This document shows positions 9,301 through 19,004 of a DNA stretch of 64,000 nt, in pieces. This stretch comes from Nitriliruptoraceae bacterium (GTDB taxonomy: Bacteria; Actinomycetota; Nitriliruptoria; Nitriliruptorales; Nitriliruptoraceae). Position numbers and translations under genes: made by a program. The notes beneath the pieces were generated by a model. The model saw only the letters and a list, made by a program, of their open reading frames with translations. It was not told where the DNA came from and searched no databases. The stretch lies in NCBI GenBank assembly GCA_018401275.1, contig JAGYKW010000004.1:54739-118738 (forward strand), written 5' to 3'. Numbering within the stretch: position 1 is the first letter of the stretch; each line of letters begins with the position of its first letter.

Positions 9301-10254
9301 GCCGGTCGCGCCGCCTTGCTCGAGCGCCTGCGTCAGGATGCGACGGAGTGCGGAGAGTGGACCTGCCTGCAGCGTGCCGACCGGTAGCTCGTCCTCCAGT
9401 CCGTCGAAGCCGGGTCCGCCGACGATCAGCCGAGCACCATCGAGCGTCGGCGGATGGGCGCACAGGTATTTCCCTGCCCGGGCGGTCATCGCTCCGATGA
9501 GCACGACGTCGGGTCGCAGCGTGGCGATGCTGCGGTCGAGCGCCACCGTCGGCGTGCGTGACCCGAGGTAGGTGACCCGGAAGCCGAGGTCGGCGGCGAC
9601 CGCAGCGGCCGCGAGCACACCGAGCTCGTGGTCCTCCGGCTCGGGCGCTGCCGCGATGCAGGTCGGTGCTGACGCGCTCCGTGCGCCGCTCAGCAGACGA
9701 TGCAGTCGCGGCCGCAGCGTGTTGGTCGCGAAGTGCTCGGACGCGATGAGTGACGGGTCCTCCTCCCAGCCCACGCCGAGATCGCGCAGGACCGGCATGA
9801 CGATGTCCTCGAGCGTGAACGCGACCCCGATGCGCGCGATACCGGTGTCCAGCACATCCTCGGCCGTCGATGCATCGAAGTCGCGGATGGCCTGCGCAAG
9901 GCCGTCACGCAGGCTCACCGTCGCGGTGTCGACCCGCCCGGCGGCGTCGTCCGCACGGTCCGACATCCCGTCGGTGGCGTCATGCACGCCAGGAGCGGTC
10001 CGCACCAGCCCGAGGCGCGAGGGCGAACGCTCGGCCGACACGGACCCGGCGGCGGCAGTCACGGACCAGCCCTGCGAGGTGAGACGGAGGACCGCGAGGA
10101 CCCGGTCGACGTCCTCCTCGGAGTAGAGCCGGTGGCCGCCCTCGGTCCGTCCCGGTCGCAGCACCCCGTAGCGCGACTCCCAGGCGCGCAGCGTCGCCAC
10201 CGCCACGCCGGTACGGCGGGCGACGGCTCCGATGCGCAGCGCTGGCGTCTCCAT
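9298..10254 (-). CDS. B12-binding MerR-family regulator, CarH/LitR-like
   Basis: Probable light-responsive repressor that binds adenosylcobalamin. The N-terminus is a MerR helix-turn-helix (RIGAVARRTGVAVATLRAWE then GGHRLYSEEDVDRV). The middle four-helix region has ASEHFATNTLRPRL, matching the CarH E-H segment. The C-terminal B12 domain carries EDHELG, the ExHxxG lower-ligand histidine motif, followed by DLGFRVTYLGS. At 318 aa it has family length. The ATG at 10254 follows GGAAGGG; longer in-frame starts have none. It is divergent from the ProA-like gene, whose upstream region contains three 11-bp direct repeats, a candidate operator. Confidence 0.85.
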   Translation of the reverse strand: METPALRIGAVARRTGVAVATLRAWESRYGVLRPGRTEGGHRLYSEEDVDRVLAVLRLTSQGWSVTAAAGSVSAERSPSRLGLVRTAPGVHDATDGMSDRADDAAGRVDTATVSLRDGLAQAIRDFDASTAEDVLDTGIARIGVAFTLEDIVMPVLRDLGVGWEEDPSLIASEHFATNTLRPRLHRLLSGARSASAPTCIAAAPEPEDHELGVLAAAAVAADLGFRVTYLGSRTPTVALDRSIATLRPDVVLIGAMTARAGKYLCAHPPTLDGARLIVGGPGFDGLEDELPVGTLQAGPLSALRRILTQALEQGGATG

Positions 10255-10390
10255 GGGCCCTTCCTGGGATGCTCGCCTGTGAACCTCGTCCAGAGGGTCG
10301 TCTACGGTTCGCTGCGGGCGGTCGACGCGGATGCCGTCCCGCCCTACGGTGCACCGTCCGATGATGGCGCGACGACGAGCATCACGCACC

Positions 10391-10423
10391 GGGCTCGTAC
10401 TGGGCACGTACGGGGCACGTACC
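10391..10423. promoter_or_regulatory. Three 11-bp direct repeats, candidate CarH operator
   Basis: GGGCTCGTACT, GGGCACGTACG and GGGCACGTACC follow each other with an exact 11-bp period between the CarH-like gene and the divergent ProA-like gene. Thermus CarH is known to contact three 11-bp direct repeats. The sequence differs from the Thermus consensus, so binding is inferred from geometry and location only. Confidence 0.5.
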
Positions 10424-10436
10424 GCGGAGGGGTCAC

Positions 10437-11963
10437 ATGGAGCCGGGACCGCTCGAACGGCTCGAGCCCGGACAGCAGGTCGTGTTCGGTGGCGATCGCG
10501 TCGTGACGGTACCGCCGGAGCTCGCCGCGGCCTTCGCGCCCGGTGACGCGCTGCTGGTCGACGAACGGGCCGGGGAGCTGCTCCACGTGCCTGCGGCCGC
10601 ACGCCGGGCCGCGCGCGAGGCGGTCAGCGCTGCGGTCGACGCGGCGATGCTGCTCGGTGCGGTCGAGGACGCGGCGATCGACCGCTTCTTCCACGGCTTC
10701 GCGGACCGACTCGAGGACGACGAGACCTTCGCGCCGATCGCCGAGGCGAACGCGCGCGACCTCGCCGTCGCCCAGCAGCGCGGTCGCTCCACGACGCGGC
10801 TCGTGCTGACCGACCGGATGCGCAGCGACATGGTCGCGGGTCTGCGCGGCTGGACCGCCATCGGTGCGGGACGCGGGGCGGTCCTCGAGCAGCATCAGCA
10901 TGCCGGGTGGTCGCTCGAGCAGGTGCGCGATCGGCTGGGCGTCGTCGCGTTCGTGTTCGAGGGCCGACCCAACGTCGTCGCCGACGCCTGCGGAGTGCTG
11001 CGCGGGGGGAACGCCGTGGTGTTCCGCATCGGGTCCGATGCGCTCGGCACTGCGGCCGCACTCATGGAGCATGCGGTCGCCCCGGCGCTCGCCGACGCGG
11101 CGCTGCCCGCTGGCGCCGTGTCGCTCGTCGCGTCGGCCGAACGTGCGGCCGGCTGGGCGCTGTTCGCCGATGGACGTCTCGCGCTCGCCGTCGCGCGCGG
11201 ATCGGGGCCGGCCGTCGACCAGCTCGGCGGTATCGCCCGCCGTCAGGGCACGCCCGTCTCGCTGCACGGCACCGGTGGGGCGTGGATGCTCGTGACCGCG
11301 CAGGCGGACAGCGACCGTCTGCGTACGACGGTCCGCGCCTCGCTCGACCGCAAGGTGTGCAACACCCTCAACGTGTGCTGCATCGAGCGTTCCGTCGCCG
11401 ACACGCTCGTGCCCGTCGTGCTCGCCGCACTCGAGGACGCTGCCGCCGCACGCGGCACCGAGGCGAAGCTCCACGTGCTGGTCCGCGACGCGGACGAGCG
11501 GGCGGCGCTGACACGCTTGGTCGGTCCCGGCTGGTTCGACCGCACCGTCGCCATCGCGCGCGCCGGCGGGCCGGTCCCGGAGGTCCGGGCCGAGGAGCTC
11601 GACGTCGCCGGCCTCGCCACCGAGTGGGAGTGGGAGGACAGCCCCGAGCTGACCCTCGCCGTCGTCGACGGGCTCGACGAGGCGATCGACCTGTGCAACG
11701 CGCACAGCCCGCGCTTCATCGTGTCGGTCATCAGCGAGGACCCGGCGGACCACGACGAGGCCTGGCGCACGCTCGAGGCACCGTTCGTCGGCGACGGCTT
11801 CACGCGCTGGGTCGACGGGCAGTACGCGCTCACGACACCGGAACTGGGGCTGTCGAACTGGCAGGGTGGGCGACTGTTCGGTCGCGGCGGCATCCTCACC
11901 GGTGACGCGATCGCGACGGTCCGCACCCGCATGCGCCAGTCGGACCCGGACGTCACCCGCTGA
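10437..11963 (+). CDS. ProA-like aldehyde dehydrogenase (glutamate-5-semialdehyde dehydrogenase family)
   Basis: Most like gamma-glutamyl phosphate reductase, which makes glutamate 5-semialdehyde for proline. The fold of the aldehyde dehydrogenase superfamily is visible: VVAFVFEGRPNVVADACGVLRGGNAVVFR in the cofactor domain, and LDRKVCNTLNVCC holding the catalytic cysteine. At 508 aa it is about 90 residues longer than ProA, with an unmatched N-terminal segment before residue 90, and the C-terminal motif TPELGLSNWQGGRLFGRGG diverges from ProA's. No proB is adjacent. Start ATG 10437 follows GGAGGGG. It could serve another acyl-phosphate or aldehyde substrate, and the CarH-like neighbour may control it. 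Confidence 0.7.
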   Translation: MEPGPLERLEPGQQVVFGGDRVVTVPPELAAAFAPGDALLVDERAGELLHVPAAARRAAREAVSAAVDAAMLLGAVEDAAIDRFFHGFADRLEDDETFAPIAEANARDLAVAQQRGRSTTRLVLTDRMRSDMVAGLRGWTAIGAGRGAVLEQHQHAGWSLEQVRDRLGVVAFVFEGRPNVVADACGVLRGGNAVVFRIGSDALGTAAALMEHAVAPALADAALPAGAVSLVASAERAAGWALFADGRLALAVARGSGPAVDQLGGIARRQGTPVSLHGTGGAWMLVTAQADSDRLRTTVRASLDRKVCNTLNVCCIERSVADTLVPVVLAALEDAAAARGTEAKLHVLVRDADERAALTRLVGPGWFDRTVAIARAGGPVPEVRAEELDVAGLATEWEWEDSPELTLAVVDGLDEAIDLCNAHSPRFIVSVISEDPADHDEAWRTLEAPFVGDGFTRWVDGQYALTTPELGLSNWQGGRLFGRGGILTGDAIATVRTRMRQSDPDVTR

Positions 11964-13343
<1,380 letters not shown>

Positions 13344-13344
13344 C

Positions 13345-14676
13345 GTGGCCGACGGTCACCCGCGGTCCGGACGGCGGGTCCTCGTGGTCGGCTCCGGAGG
13401 ACGAGAGCATGCGCTCGCGCTGCGCCTGCAGGCCGATGACGGGGTCGCGGAGCTCGTGATGGCGCCGGGCAACCCGGGCATGGTTCCGCTGGGGCGCTGC
13501 GTCGATGTCGCGGTCGACGACGTCGATGGGCTCGTGGCGCTGGCGGTCGCGGAGCGCGTCGACCTGGTCGTGGTCGGCCCGGAGGTCCCGCTGGTCGCCG
13601 GGCTCGTCGACGCGCTCGCCGCGGGAGGCATCGCCGCGTTCGGTCCGGATGCACGGGCTGCGCGTCTCGAGGGCTCGAAGGCGTTCGCGAAGGACGTGAT
13701 GGACGCCGCAGGAGTACCGACGGCCGGCTGGGTCGCGACGTCGTCGCGCGACGCAGCGATCGCCGCCCTCGACCGCTTCGCCGCGCCTGGGGTCCCGTGG
13801 GTGATCAAGGCCGACGGTCTCGCCGCCGGCAAGGGCGTCGTCGTCACCACCGACCGTGCCGAGGCGGAGGCGGCGGTCGACGCGGCGCTCGTCGCGCGGC
13901 GCTTCGGTGATGCGGGCGCGACGCTCGTCATCGAGGAGTTCCTCGACGGCCCAGAGCGCAGCCTGTTCGCCGTGTGCGACGGCGAGGACGCCGTGCTGCT
14001 CGCGCCGGCGCAGGACCATAAGCGTGCGTTCGACGGTGACGAGGGGCCCAACACCGGTGGCATGGGTGCGTTCTGTCCGGTCGAAGGGTTCGCACTCGGC
14101 GAGCCGCACGTGGAGGCGCTGCGCGAGACCGTCATCCTGCCGGTCCTGCGCGAGCTCGCCCGTCGGGGCACACCCTTCCGCGGGCTGCTCTATGCCGGGA
14201 TCGTCGACACGGCGGCCGGCCCGAAGGTGCTCGAGTACAACGTGCGCTTCGGTGACCCGGAGACGCAGGTCGTGCTGCCCCGCCTGACATCGAGCCTCGT
14301 CGACCTGCTGTGGGCCTCGGCCGTCGGCTCCCCGGCGAGCGGCGACGGGGTCGCGTCGGTCCCCGTGCGCTTCTCCGCGGACGCCGCCGTCACCGTCGTG
14401 CTCGCCTCCGCCGGCTATCCGGAGACGTCGTCGCGCGGTGACGTCATCGACGGCGTCGAGGACGCGGACGCGCTCGAGGGCGTGCACGTCGCCCACGCCG
14501 GGACAGCCCGCGATGCGGACGGTCGGCTCGTCACCGCCGGCGGACGGGTGCTCGCCGTGACCGCACTCGGAGCCGATGTCGCGCAGGCGCGCGAACGCGC
14601 GTACGGTGGCGTCACACGCATCCGCTTCGCCGGAGCGCAGCACCGCAGCGACATCGGGCACGAGGGAAGGGCCTGA
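13345..14676 (+). CDS. purD: Phosphoribosylamine-glycine ligase
   Basis: Second step of purine synthesis: phosphoribosylamine plus glycine plus ATP gives GAR. The start VLVVGSGGREHALALRL is the classic PurD signature, and the ATP-grasp region shows WVIKADGLAAGKGVVV and GPNTGGMGAFCPV, then EYNVRFGDPETQVVLPRL. The GTG at 13345, one base after the purA stop, was chosen over the longer frame because it sits just before the signature. 443 aa is full length. Tight spacing with purA and the next gene indicates one operon. Confidence 0.96.
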   Translation: MADGHPRSGRRVLVVGSGGREHALALRLQADDGVAELVMAPGNPGMVPLGRCVDVAVDDVDGLVALAVAERVDLVVVGPEVPLVAGLVDALAAGGIAAFGPDARAARLEGSKAFAKDVMDAAGVPTAGWVATSSRDAAIAALDRFAAPGVPWVIKADGLAAGKGVVVTTDRAEAEAAVDAALVARRFGDAGATLVIEEFLDGPERSLFAVCDGEDAVLLAPAQDHKRAFDGDEGPNTGGMGAFCPVEGFALGEPHVEALRETVILPVLRELARRGTPFRGLLYAGIVDTAAGPKVLEYNVRFGDPETQVVLPRLTSSLVDLLWASAVGSPASGDGVASVPVRFSADAAVTVVLASAGYPETSSRGDVIDGVEDADALEGVHVAHAGTARDADGRLVTAGGRVLAVTALGADVAQARERAYGGVTRIRFAGAQHRSDIGHEGRA

Positions 14677-14677
14677 C

Positions 14678-15307
14678 GTGGACGCAGCCGCATGGGACGA
14701 GCGTTACGCCGCGAGCGAACTCGTGTGGTCCGCCGGGCCGAACGCCTTCGTCGTCGAGCAGGTCGTCGCGCATCTGAGCGACCGCGTGCCCGGACGCGCC
14801 ATCGACCTCGCCGGCGGTGAGGGGCGTAACGCCATCTGGCTCGCGGAGCAGGGTTGGCAGGCGGAGCTCGTCGAGTTCTCACCGGTCGCGCTCGAGAAGG
14901 CGGCGGCCATCGCGCACTCGCGTGACGTCACGCTGACGACGACGCTCGCCGACGTCACGGCTGAACCTGACATCGCACCGGCGGACCTCGTCCTCGTCTG
15001 TTATCTCCAGCTCCCGAGTGAGCCGCTGGCCCGCGCCCTCGCCCACGCTGCATCACTCGTGGCGCCCGGTGGCCAGCTGCTGATCATCGCGCACGAACGC
15101 GACAACCTCGCGCACGGGTACGGCGGCCCACCCGACCCCGCGTTCCTCCCGACCGTCGCCGAGGTGCTGTCGGCGATCGAAGGCCAGGGGCTCGACGTCG
15201 CCGAGGCCCGGCAGGTCCATCGTCCGGTCGACACCGAGGCGGGGCCGCGCGAGGCCATCGACCTGCTCGTGCGGGCGAGCCGACCGGACGCAACAGGACA
15301 GGAATAG
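14678..15307 (+). CDS. SAM-dependent methyltransferase, TehB-like
   Basis: A class I methyltransferase of unknown substrate. The opening WDERYAASELVWSAGPNAFV and the cofactor loop AIDLAGGEGRNAIWLAEQGW are typical of the TehB/thiopurine-like group, with D/N-rich motif II (PADLVLVCYLQLP) following. It starts at GTG 14678, one base after the purD stop with GGGAAGG upstream. At 209 aa it is complete. It probably rides on the purA-purD transcript; tellurite or chloride methylation has been proposed for relatives, but nothing here settles that. Confidence 0.8.
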   Translation: MDAAAWDERYAASELVWSAGPNAFVVEQVVAHLSDRVPGRAIDLAGGEGRNAIWLAEQGWQAELVEFSPVALEKAAAIAHSRDVTLTTTLADVTAEPDIAPADLVLVCYLQLPSEPLARALAHAASLVAPGGQLLIIAHERDNLAHGYGGPPDPAFLPTVAEVLSAIEGQGLDVAEARQVHRPVDTEAGPREAIDLLVRASRPDATGQE

Positions 15308-15378
15308 CGGGGATCGTGCCGGCGTTCCTTCATGAGGGTGCTCCGGCTCGAGGGTGGCCCACCGGACAGGAGCGTGAC

Positions 15379-16782
15379 GTGGCGGGCCTGAAGGTCATCA
15401 CCATCGAGACGCCGTCGCTGGGCGACCGCAGCTACATCGCGCATGATGGGTCGAAGGCCGTCGTCATCGACCCGCAGCGTGACATCGACCGCGTGCTTCC
15501 TCACGTCGAGGACCTGGGGCTCGATGTCCTGTATGTCGTCGAGACGCATGTCCACAACGACTACGTGACCGGTGGCTACGAGCTCGCGCGCCGCACCGGC
15601 GCCACGTACGTGCTCAACGCCGATGACGAGCTGTTCTTCGACGCGCACGGCGTCCGTGACGGTGATCGGCTGACGGTCGGGGGATTCGACGTCCGCGTCA
15701 TGCACACGCCGGGGCACACGCCGACACATCTGTCCTACATCGTGAGTGATGGGACGACGACGTCGGCGTTCACCGGTGGCTCGCTGCTGTACGGATCGGT
15801 GGGCCGCACCGACCTGATCTCGCGGGCGATGGCCGACGAGCTCACGCGCCACCAGTTCGCGACCGCACGCCGGCTCGCCGCAGAGCTCGCCGATGACGTC
15901 ACGGTCCTGCCGACGCATGGGTTCGGCTCGTTCTGCTCGTCGGCCGCGGCGGATGCGCAGACCGCTGACGTCGATCCGTCCTATGGCGTCGCGACGTCGA
16001 CCATCGGCCAGCAGCGGCTCGAGAACCTCGCACTCACGATCGTCGACGAGGAGACGTTCGTCACCACCATCCTCTCCGGACTCGACGCGTACCCGCGCTA
16101 CTACGCGCACATGGCGCCGCGCAACAGGCAGGGTCCGGACGCCATCGACCTGTCGCCGCCCATGCCCGCCGACGCGAGCGAGATCGCCGCACGCATCCAT
16201 GCGGGGGAGTGGGTCGTCGACCTCCGCTCGCGGACCGCCTACGCGAAGGACCACGTCGTGGGGACCGTGAACATCGAGGTGACCGACTCGCTGGTGACCT
16301 ACCTCGCATGGCTGATCCCGTGGGGGCTGCCCGTCACACTCGTCGGTGACGCCGCCGAGGACGTCGCTGAGGCCCAGCGGCAGCTCGTACGTGTCGGCAT
16401 CGACCGTCCGGCGGCAGCTGCGACCGGTGGCATCGCACGCTGGGGCGAGGGACTCGGCCGCAGCAGCTTCCGCGTGTCCGACTACGCCGAGCTCGCCGCC
16501 CTGCGCAGCGCTGCGTCCGATGGCGGGCCGCACGTGCTCGACGTCCGCCGCGAGGACGAACGCCGGAACCGGGCCATCGCCGGCTCGCAGCACGTGCCGC
16601 TCCACGAGCTCACGCGCCGTGCGCTGGAGGTGCCTGCGGACCGTGACGTCTGGGTCCACTGCGCCGGCGGCTACCGGGCCTCCATCGCCGCGTCACTGCT
16701 GGTGCGGGCGGGACGGCGCCCGGTGCTCATCGATGATGACGAGCAGGCGATCGTGACGCTCGGGCTCGACCGCGTCGCGTGA
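15379..16782 (+). CDS. Metallo-beta-lactamase/rhodanese fusion, persulfide dioxygenase-like
   Basis: Likely oxidises glutathione- or thiol-persulfides and moves sulfane sulfur. The N-terminal MBL domain has THVHNDYVTGG (metal-binding HxHxD), HTPGHTPTHLSY and LPTHGFGSFC. Two rhodanese repeats follow: the first (VVDLRSRTAYAKDHVVGTVN) has no catalytic cysteine, the second ends in the active loop CAGGYRAS. This MBL-rhodanese-rhodanese order is known from ETHE1-like bacterial proteins. GTG 15379 was chosen because CAGGAG precedes it; the GTG at 15316 is possible. The convergent moaD-moaE gene also handles sulfur, but no direct link is shown. Confidence 0.85.
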   Translation: MAGLKVITIETPSLGDRSYIAHDGSKAVVIDPQRDIDRVLPHVEDLGLDVLYVVETHVHNDYVTGGYELARRTGATYVLNADDELFFDAHGVRDGDRLTVGGFDVRVMHTPGHTPTHLSYIVSDGTTTSAFTGGSLLYGSVGRTDLISRAMADELTRHQFATARRLAAELADDVTVLPTHGFGSFCSSAAADAQTADVDPSYGVATSTIGQQRLENLALTIVDEETFVTTILSGLDAYPRYYAHMAPRNRQGPDAIDLSPPMPADASEIAARIHAGEWVVDLRSRTAYAKDHVVGTVNIEVTDSLVTYLAWLIPWGLPVTLVGDAAEDVAEAQRQLVRVGIDRPAAAATGGIARWGEGLGRSSFRVSDYAELAALRSAASDGGPHVLDVRREDERRNRAIAGSQHVPLHELTRRALEVPADRDVWVHCAGGYRASIAASLLVRAGRRPVLIDDDEQAIVTLGLDRVA

Positions 16783-16790
16783 GCATCGTG

Positions 16791-17528
16791 TCAGCTCGGT
16801 GGCAGCCCCGCGTCGGGCAGGCCCACCCAGCGGTGCGAGCCGTCGGCGGTGACCTCGCGCTTGAACACAGGCACGCGGGTCTTGATGGCCTCGAGCGCCG
16901 CCCGGCAGGCATCGAACGCTTCAGCCCGGTGCGCGGACGACGCGGCCACGAGGATCGTGTGTGCCCCCACGTCCAGCACGCCGAGCGCATGCACCAGCGC
17001 CAGTCCACGCACCTCGGGGTGGGCGAGGCGGACCTCGGCCGCGATCGCTGTCAGCTCGCGCTCGGCCATCGACTCGTATGCCGAGTACTCGAGCTGCACG
17101 ACACCGTCGAGGTCCTCCGCGTGGTCGCGCACGGTGCCGAGGAACGACACGGTCGCGCCGACGTCGCTCGCACCGATGCGCGCGAGCGTGCCCTCGACGT
17201 CGAGTCGACCGTGGACGAGCCCGGTCACGGTGAGGTCGGCCTCCGCGTGGGCGCCCGCGCTCTCCTGAAGGTCCGAGGGCCCGGCTCCGCCGGCGACCGG
17301 GGGCAGCAGCGCGACCTCGACGCCCTCGACGAGCACCGTCGCGTCGGACGCGAGCTCGAGGTCGACGGAGACGGCCACGCGGGGCATGAGCGGGGCGAGT
17401 GCGGGGTGCCGGCTGGCGATGGCGCGGCGGAGCTCGCCGACGTCCGAGGCGTCGGGCAGATCGATGACGAGCGTCGCGAGGCCCGCTCGCTCAGCGAGCC
17501 CACCGAAGGTCCGCACCTCGAGACGCAT
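16791..17528 (-). CDS. moaX: Molybdopterin synthase, fused MoaD-MoaE (MoaX-like)
   Basis: Molybdopterin synthase inserts two sulfurs into precursor Z. Here the small sulfur carrier MoaD (residues 1-81, ending in PPVAGG) is joined to the catalytic MoaE (residues about 95-245, with ATVSFLGTVRDHAE, YESMAERELTAIA and KTRVPVFKREVTADG carrying the active lysines). MoaD normally ends in a free Gly-Gly that is adenylated and thiocarboxylated. In Mycobacterium tuberculosis MoaX the fusion is cut after this Gly-Gly, and the same must be assumed here. ATG 17528 has GGGGAGG upstream. moaA and mogA lie 1.5-4 kb away. Confidence 0.92.
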   Translation of the reverse strand: MRLEVRTFGGLAERAGLATLVIDLPDASDVGELRRAIASRHPALAPLMPRVAVSVDLELASDATVLVEGVEVALLPPVAGGAGPSDLQESAGAHAEADLTVTGLVHGRLDVEGTLARIGASDVGATVSFLGTVRDHAEDLDGVVQLEYSAYESMAERELTAIAAEVRLAHPEVRGLALVHALGVLDVGAHTILVAASSAHRAEAFDACRAALEAIKTRVPVFKREVTADGSHRWVGLPDAGLPPS

Positions 17529-17644
17529 CGGGGCCTCCCCTCTCGTGAGTCCCTCGTACCTCGTGGGTTCCCAGGTCGGACCGTCCGGTCCGACCGATCG
17601 CGCAGCAGCGGAGCGTAGGCTCGATCGACATCCGGAGGAAGCGC

Positions 17645-18055
17645 ATGGACAGCATGAGCAGCATGGGATTCAGCGTCATGATCGACGGCGACATCGACGT
17701 GGCAGGCGTCGCGGTGCGTGACGCGCTGAAGTCGGAGGGCTTCGGTGTGCTCACCGAGATCGACGTCGAGGCGACGCTGCGCACCAAGCTCGGCGACCGC
17801 GAGGCCGATGCGGTCGGGCCGACCCGCATCCTGGGGGCATGCAACCCTGGGCTGGCTCACCGCGCGCTCATGACCCAGCGGGACGTCGCGCTGCTGCTGC
17901 CGTGCAACGTCGTGCTGCGTGAGATCGACGGCCGCACCGAGGTGTCGATCGCGGACCCTGCGGCGATGGTCGTGATGGCAGGCGCCGACCTCGAAGGTGT
18001 CGCGACGGACGCACGTGAGCGTCTGGGGCGGGTCATCGTCGCGCTGCGCGCCTGA
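17645..18055 (+). CDS. DUF302 family protein
   Basis: A 136-residue DUF302 protein, a small alpha/beta fold of unknown function. The signature is ILGACNPGLAHRAL followed by LLLPCNVVLREIDGRTEVSIADP, and the N-terminal GFGVLTEIDVEATLRTKLG. Two cysteines (in GACNP and LPCNV) are conserved in the family and could bind metal or a sulfur species. ATG 17645 follows CGGAGGAA, and a TAGGCT -10-like box lies at 17616-17621. It is convergent with rpmG. Confidence 0.88.
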   Translation: MDSMSSMGFSVMIDGDIDVAGVAVRDALKSEGFGVLTEIDVEATLRTKLGDREADAVGPTRILGACNPGLAHRALMTQRDVALLLPCNVVLREIDGRTEVSIADPAAMVVMAGADLEGVATDARERLGRVIVALRA

Positions 18056-18075
18056 GCGAGAACGACGGACGACGA

Positions 18076-18099
18076 ACGCCGCACCCGGAGGCGCGGCGT
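18076..18099. terminator. Hairpin between convergent DUF302 gene and rpmG
   Basis: ACGCCGC (18076-18082) pairs with GCGGCGT (18093-18099) around a 10-base loop. It lies between two converging genes, so it may stop transcription from both sides. There is no T tract. Confidence 0.5.
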
Positions 18100-18124
18100 C
18101 GGCGGTTCGACCGTGTCCGGACGG

Positions 18125-18292
18125 TCAGCGCGTCTCGCGGAAGACGACGTGACGGCGCAGGACCGGGTCGTACTTCTTCAGCTCGAGGCGACCGGTCGTG
18201 TTGCGGCGGTTCTTGCGCGTCGTGTAGCTGGCGCCGGTGCCCTCCGTGGAACGCAGGGTGATGACCGGGCGGATGTCGTCACGCTTCGCCAT
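18125..18292 (-). CDS. rpmG: 50S ribosomal protein L33, cysteine-free type
   Basis: A 55-residue ribosomal protein with the L33 sequence [19 protein letters not shown], then [20 protein letters not shown] and [11 protein letters not shown]. It has no cysteines, so it is the zinc-free form. The stop codon of rpmB and the ATG of rpmG share one base (18292), so the two are translationally coupled. In many actinobacteria the zinc-free copies are induced by zinc shortage, but no Zur-type box is visible here. Confidence 0.93.
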   Translation of the reverse strand: MAKRDDIRPVITLRSTEGTGASYTTRKNRRNTTGRLELKKYDPVLRRHVVFRETR

Positions 18293-18528
18293 CAGACCTT
18301 CTCCCCACGAGCGCGCAGCTCCTTGACGACCGCTTCGATGCCACGGCGGTCGATCGTCTTGATGCCCTTGGCCGACACGGTCAGCGTCACGTGACGCTGC
18401 TCGCTCGGGATGAAGTAGCGCTTCGTCTGGACGTTGATCTCGAAGCGACGCTTCGTGCGACGGTGCGAGTGGGAGATGTTGTTACCGGAGCGGCCGACCG
18501 CACCGGTCACCTGACAGCGACGAGCCAT
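18292..18528 (-). CDS. rpmB: 50S ribosomal protein L28
   Basis: A 78-residue L28 beginning [17 protein letters not shown], followed by [16 protein letters not shown] and [20 protein letters not shown]. It keeps one N-terminal cysteine only and lacks the CxxC pairs of the zinc form, resembling the E. coli type. The ATG at 18528 marks the conserved N-terminus; the open frame continues upstream but without family similarity. First gene of the rpmB-rpmG pair, divergent from rpmE2. Confidence 0.93.
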   Translation of the reverse strand: MARRCQVTGAVGRSGNNISHSHRRTKRRFEINVQTKRYFIPSEQRHVTLTVSAKGIKTIDRRGIEAVVKELRARGEKV

Positions 18529-18625
18529 GACGAACCCCATCGTGGGAACGGGAGGGCGGCCCGGAGGGGCAGCCCGAAGTGAGCGGAAGGGTACCACCGG
18601 CCTCAGGGCCCCCGCCACCCGCCCG

Positions 18626-18655
18626 TTGCCGAGCACCCCATGCCTCCCGTATCCT
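18626..18655 (+). promoter_or_regulatory. Putative promoter of rpmE2
   Basis: TTGCCG (18626-18631) and TATCCT (18650-18655) are separated by 18 bases, about 95 bases before the L31 start. The match to -35 and -10 consensus is reasonable but untested. Confidence 0.4.
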
Positions 18656-18750
18656 CTCGTCACCGCTGGCAGGCCCTGCCGCCGGCATCCCCTGCCCCAT
18701 CCCGTCCTCCCTGTCCCGTCCGACCGCCCAGCGCGGTCGAGGAGCGCCCG

Positions 18751-18999
18751 ATGAAGTCCGAGATCCATCCCGAGTACCGACCGGTCGTCTTCCGTGACCG
18801 CTCCGCCGAGTTCTCGTTCCTGACCCGGTCGACCGCCACCCCGCGTGACACCGTCGAGTGGGAGGACGGCAACACCTACCCGGTGGTCGACGTCGAGGTC
18901 TCCGCGGCGAGCCACCCGTTCTACACGGGCAAGGCGCACCTCATCGACGCGGCCGGCCGCATCGAGAAGTTCAACCGGAAGTACGGCAAGCGCGCCTGA
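18751..18999 (+). CDS. rpmE2: 50S ribosomal protein L31 type B, zinc-free
   Basis: An 82-residue L31[38 protein letters not shown] and [21 protein letters not shown]. It has no cysteines, unlike type A L31. The ATG at 18751 follows GAGGAGCGC. It is divergent from the zinc-free rpmB-rpmG pair and lies five bases before moaA. Confidence 0.94.
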   Translation: MKSEIHPEYRPVVFRDRSAEFSFLTRSTATPRDTVEWEDGNTYPVVDVEVSAASHPFYTGKAHLIDAAGRIEKFNRKYGKRA

Positions 19000-19004
19000 C
19001 GTCC

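Noticed and set aside
18529..18750. Zur box between the zinc-free ribosomal protein genes
   Set aside because: No AT-rich palindrome of the TGAAAATCATTTTCA type is present.
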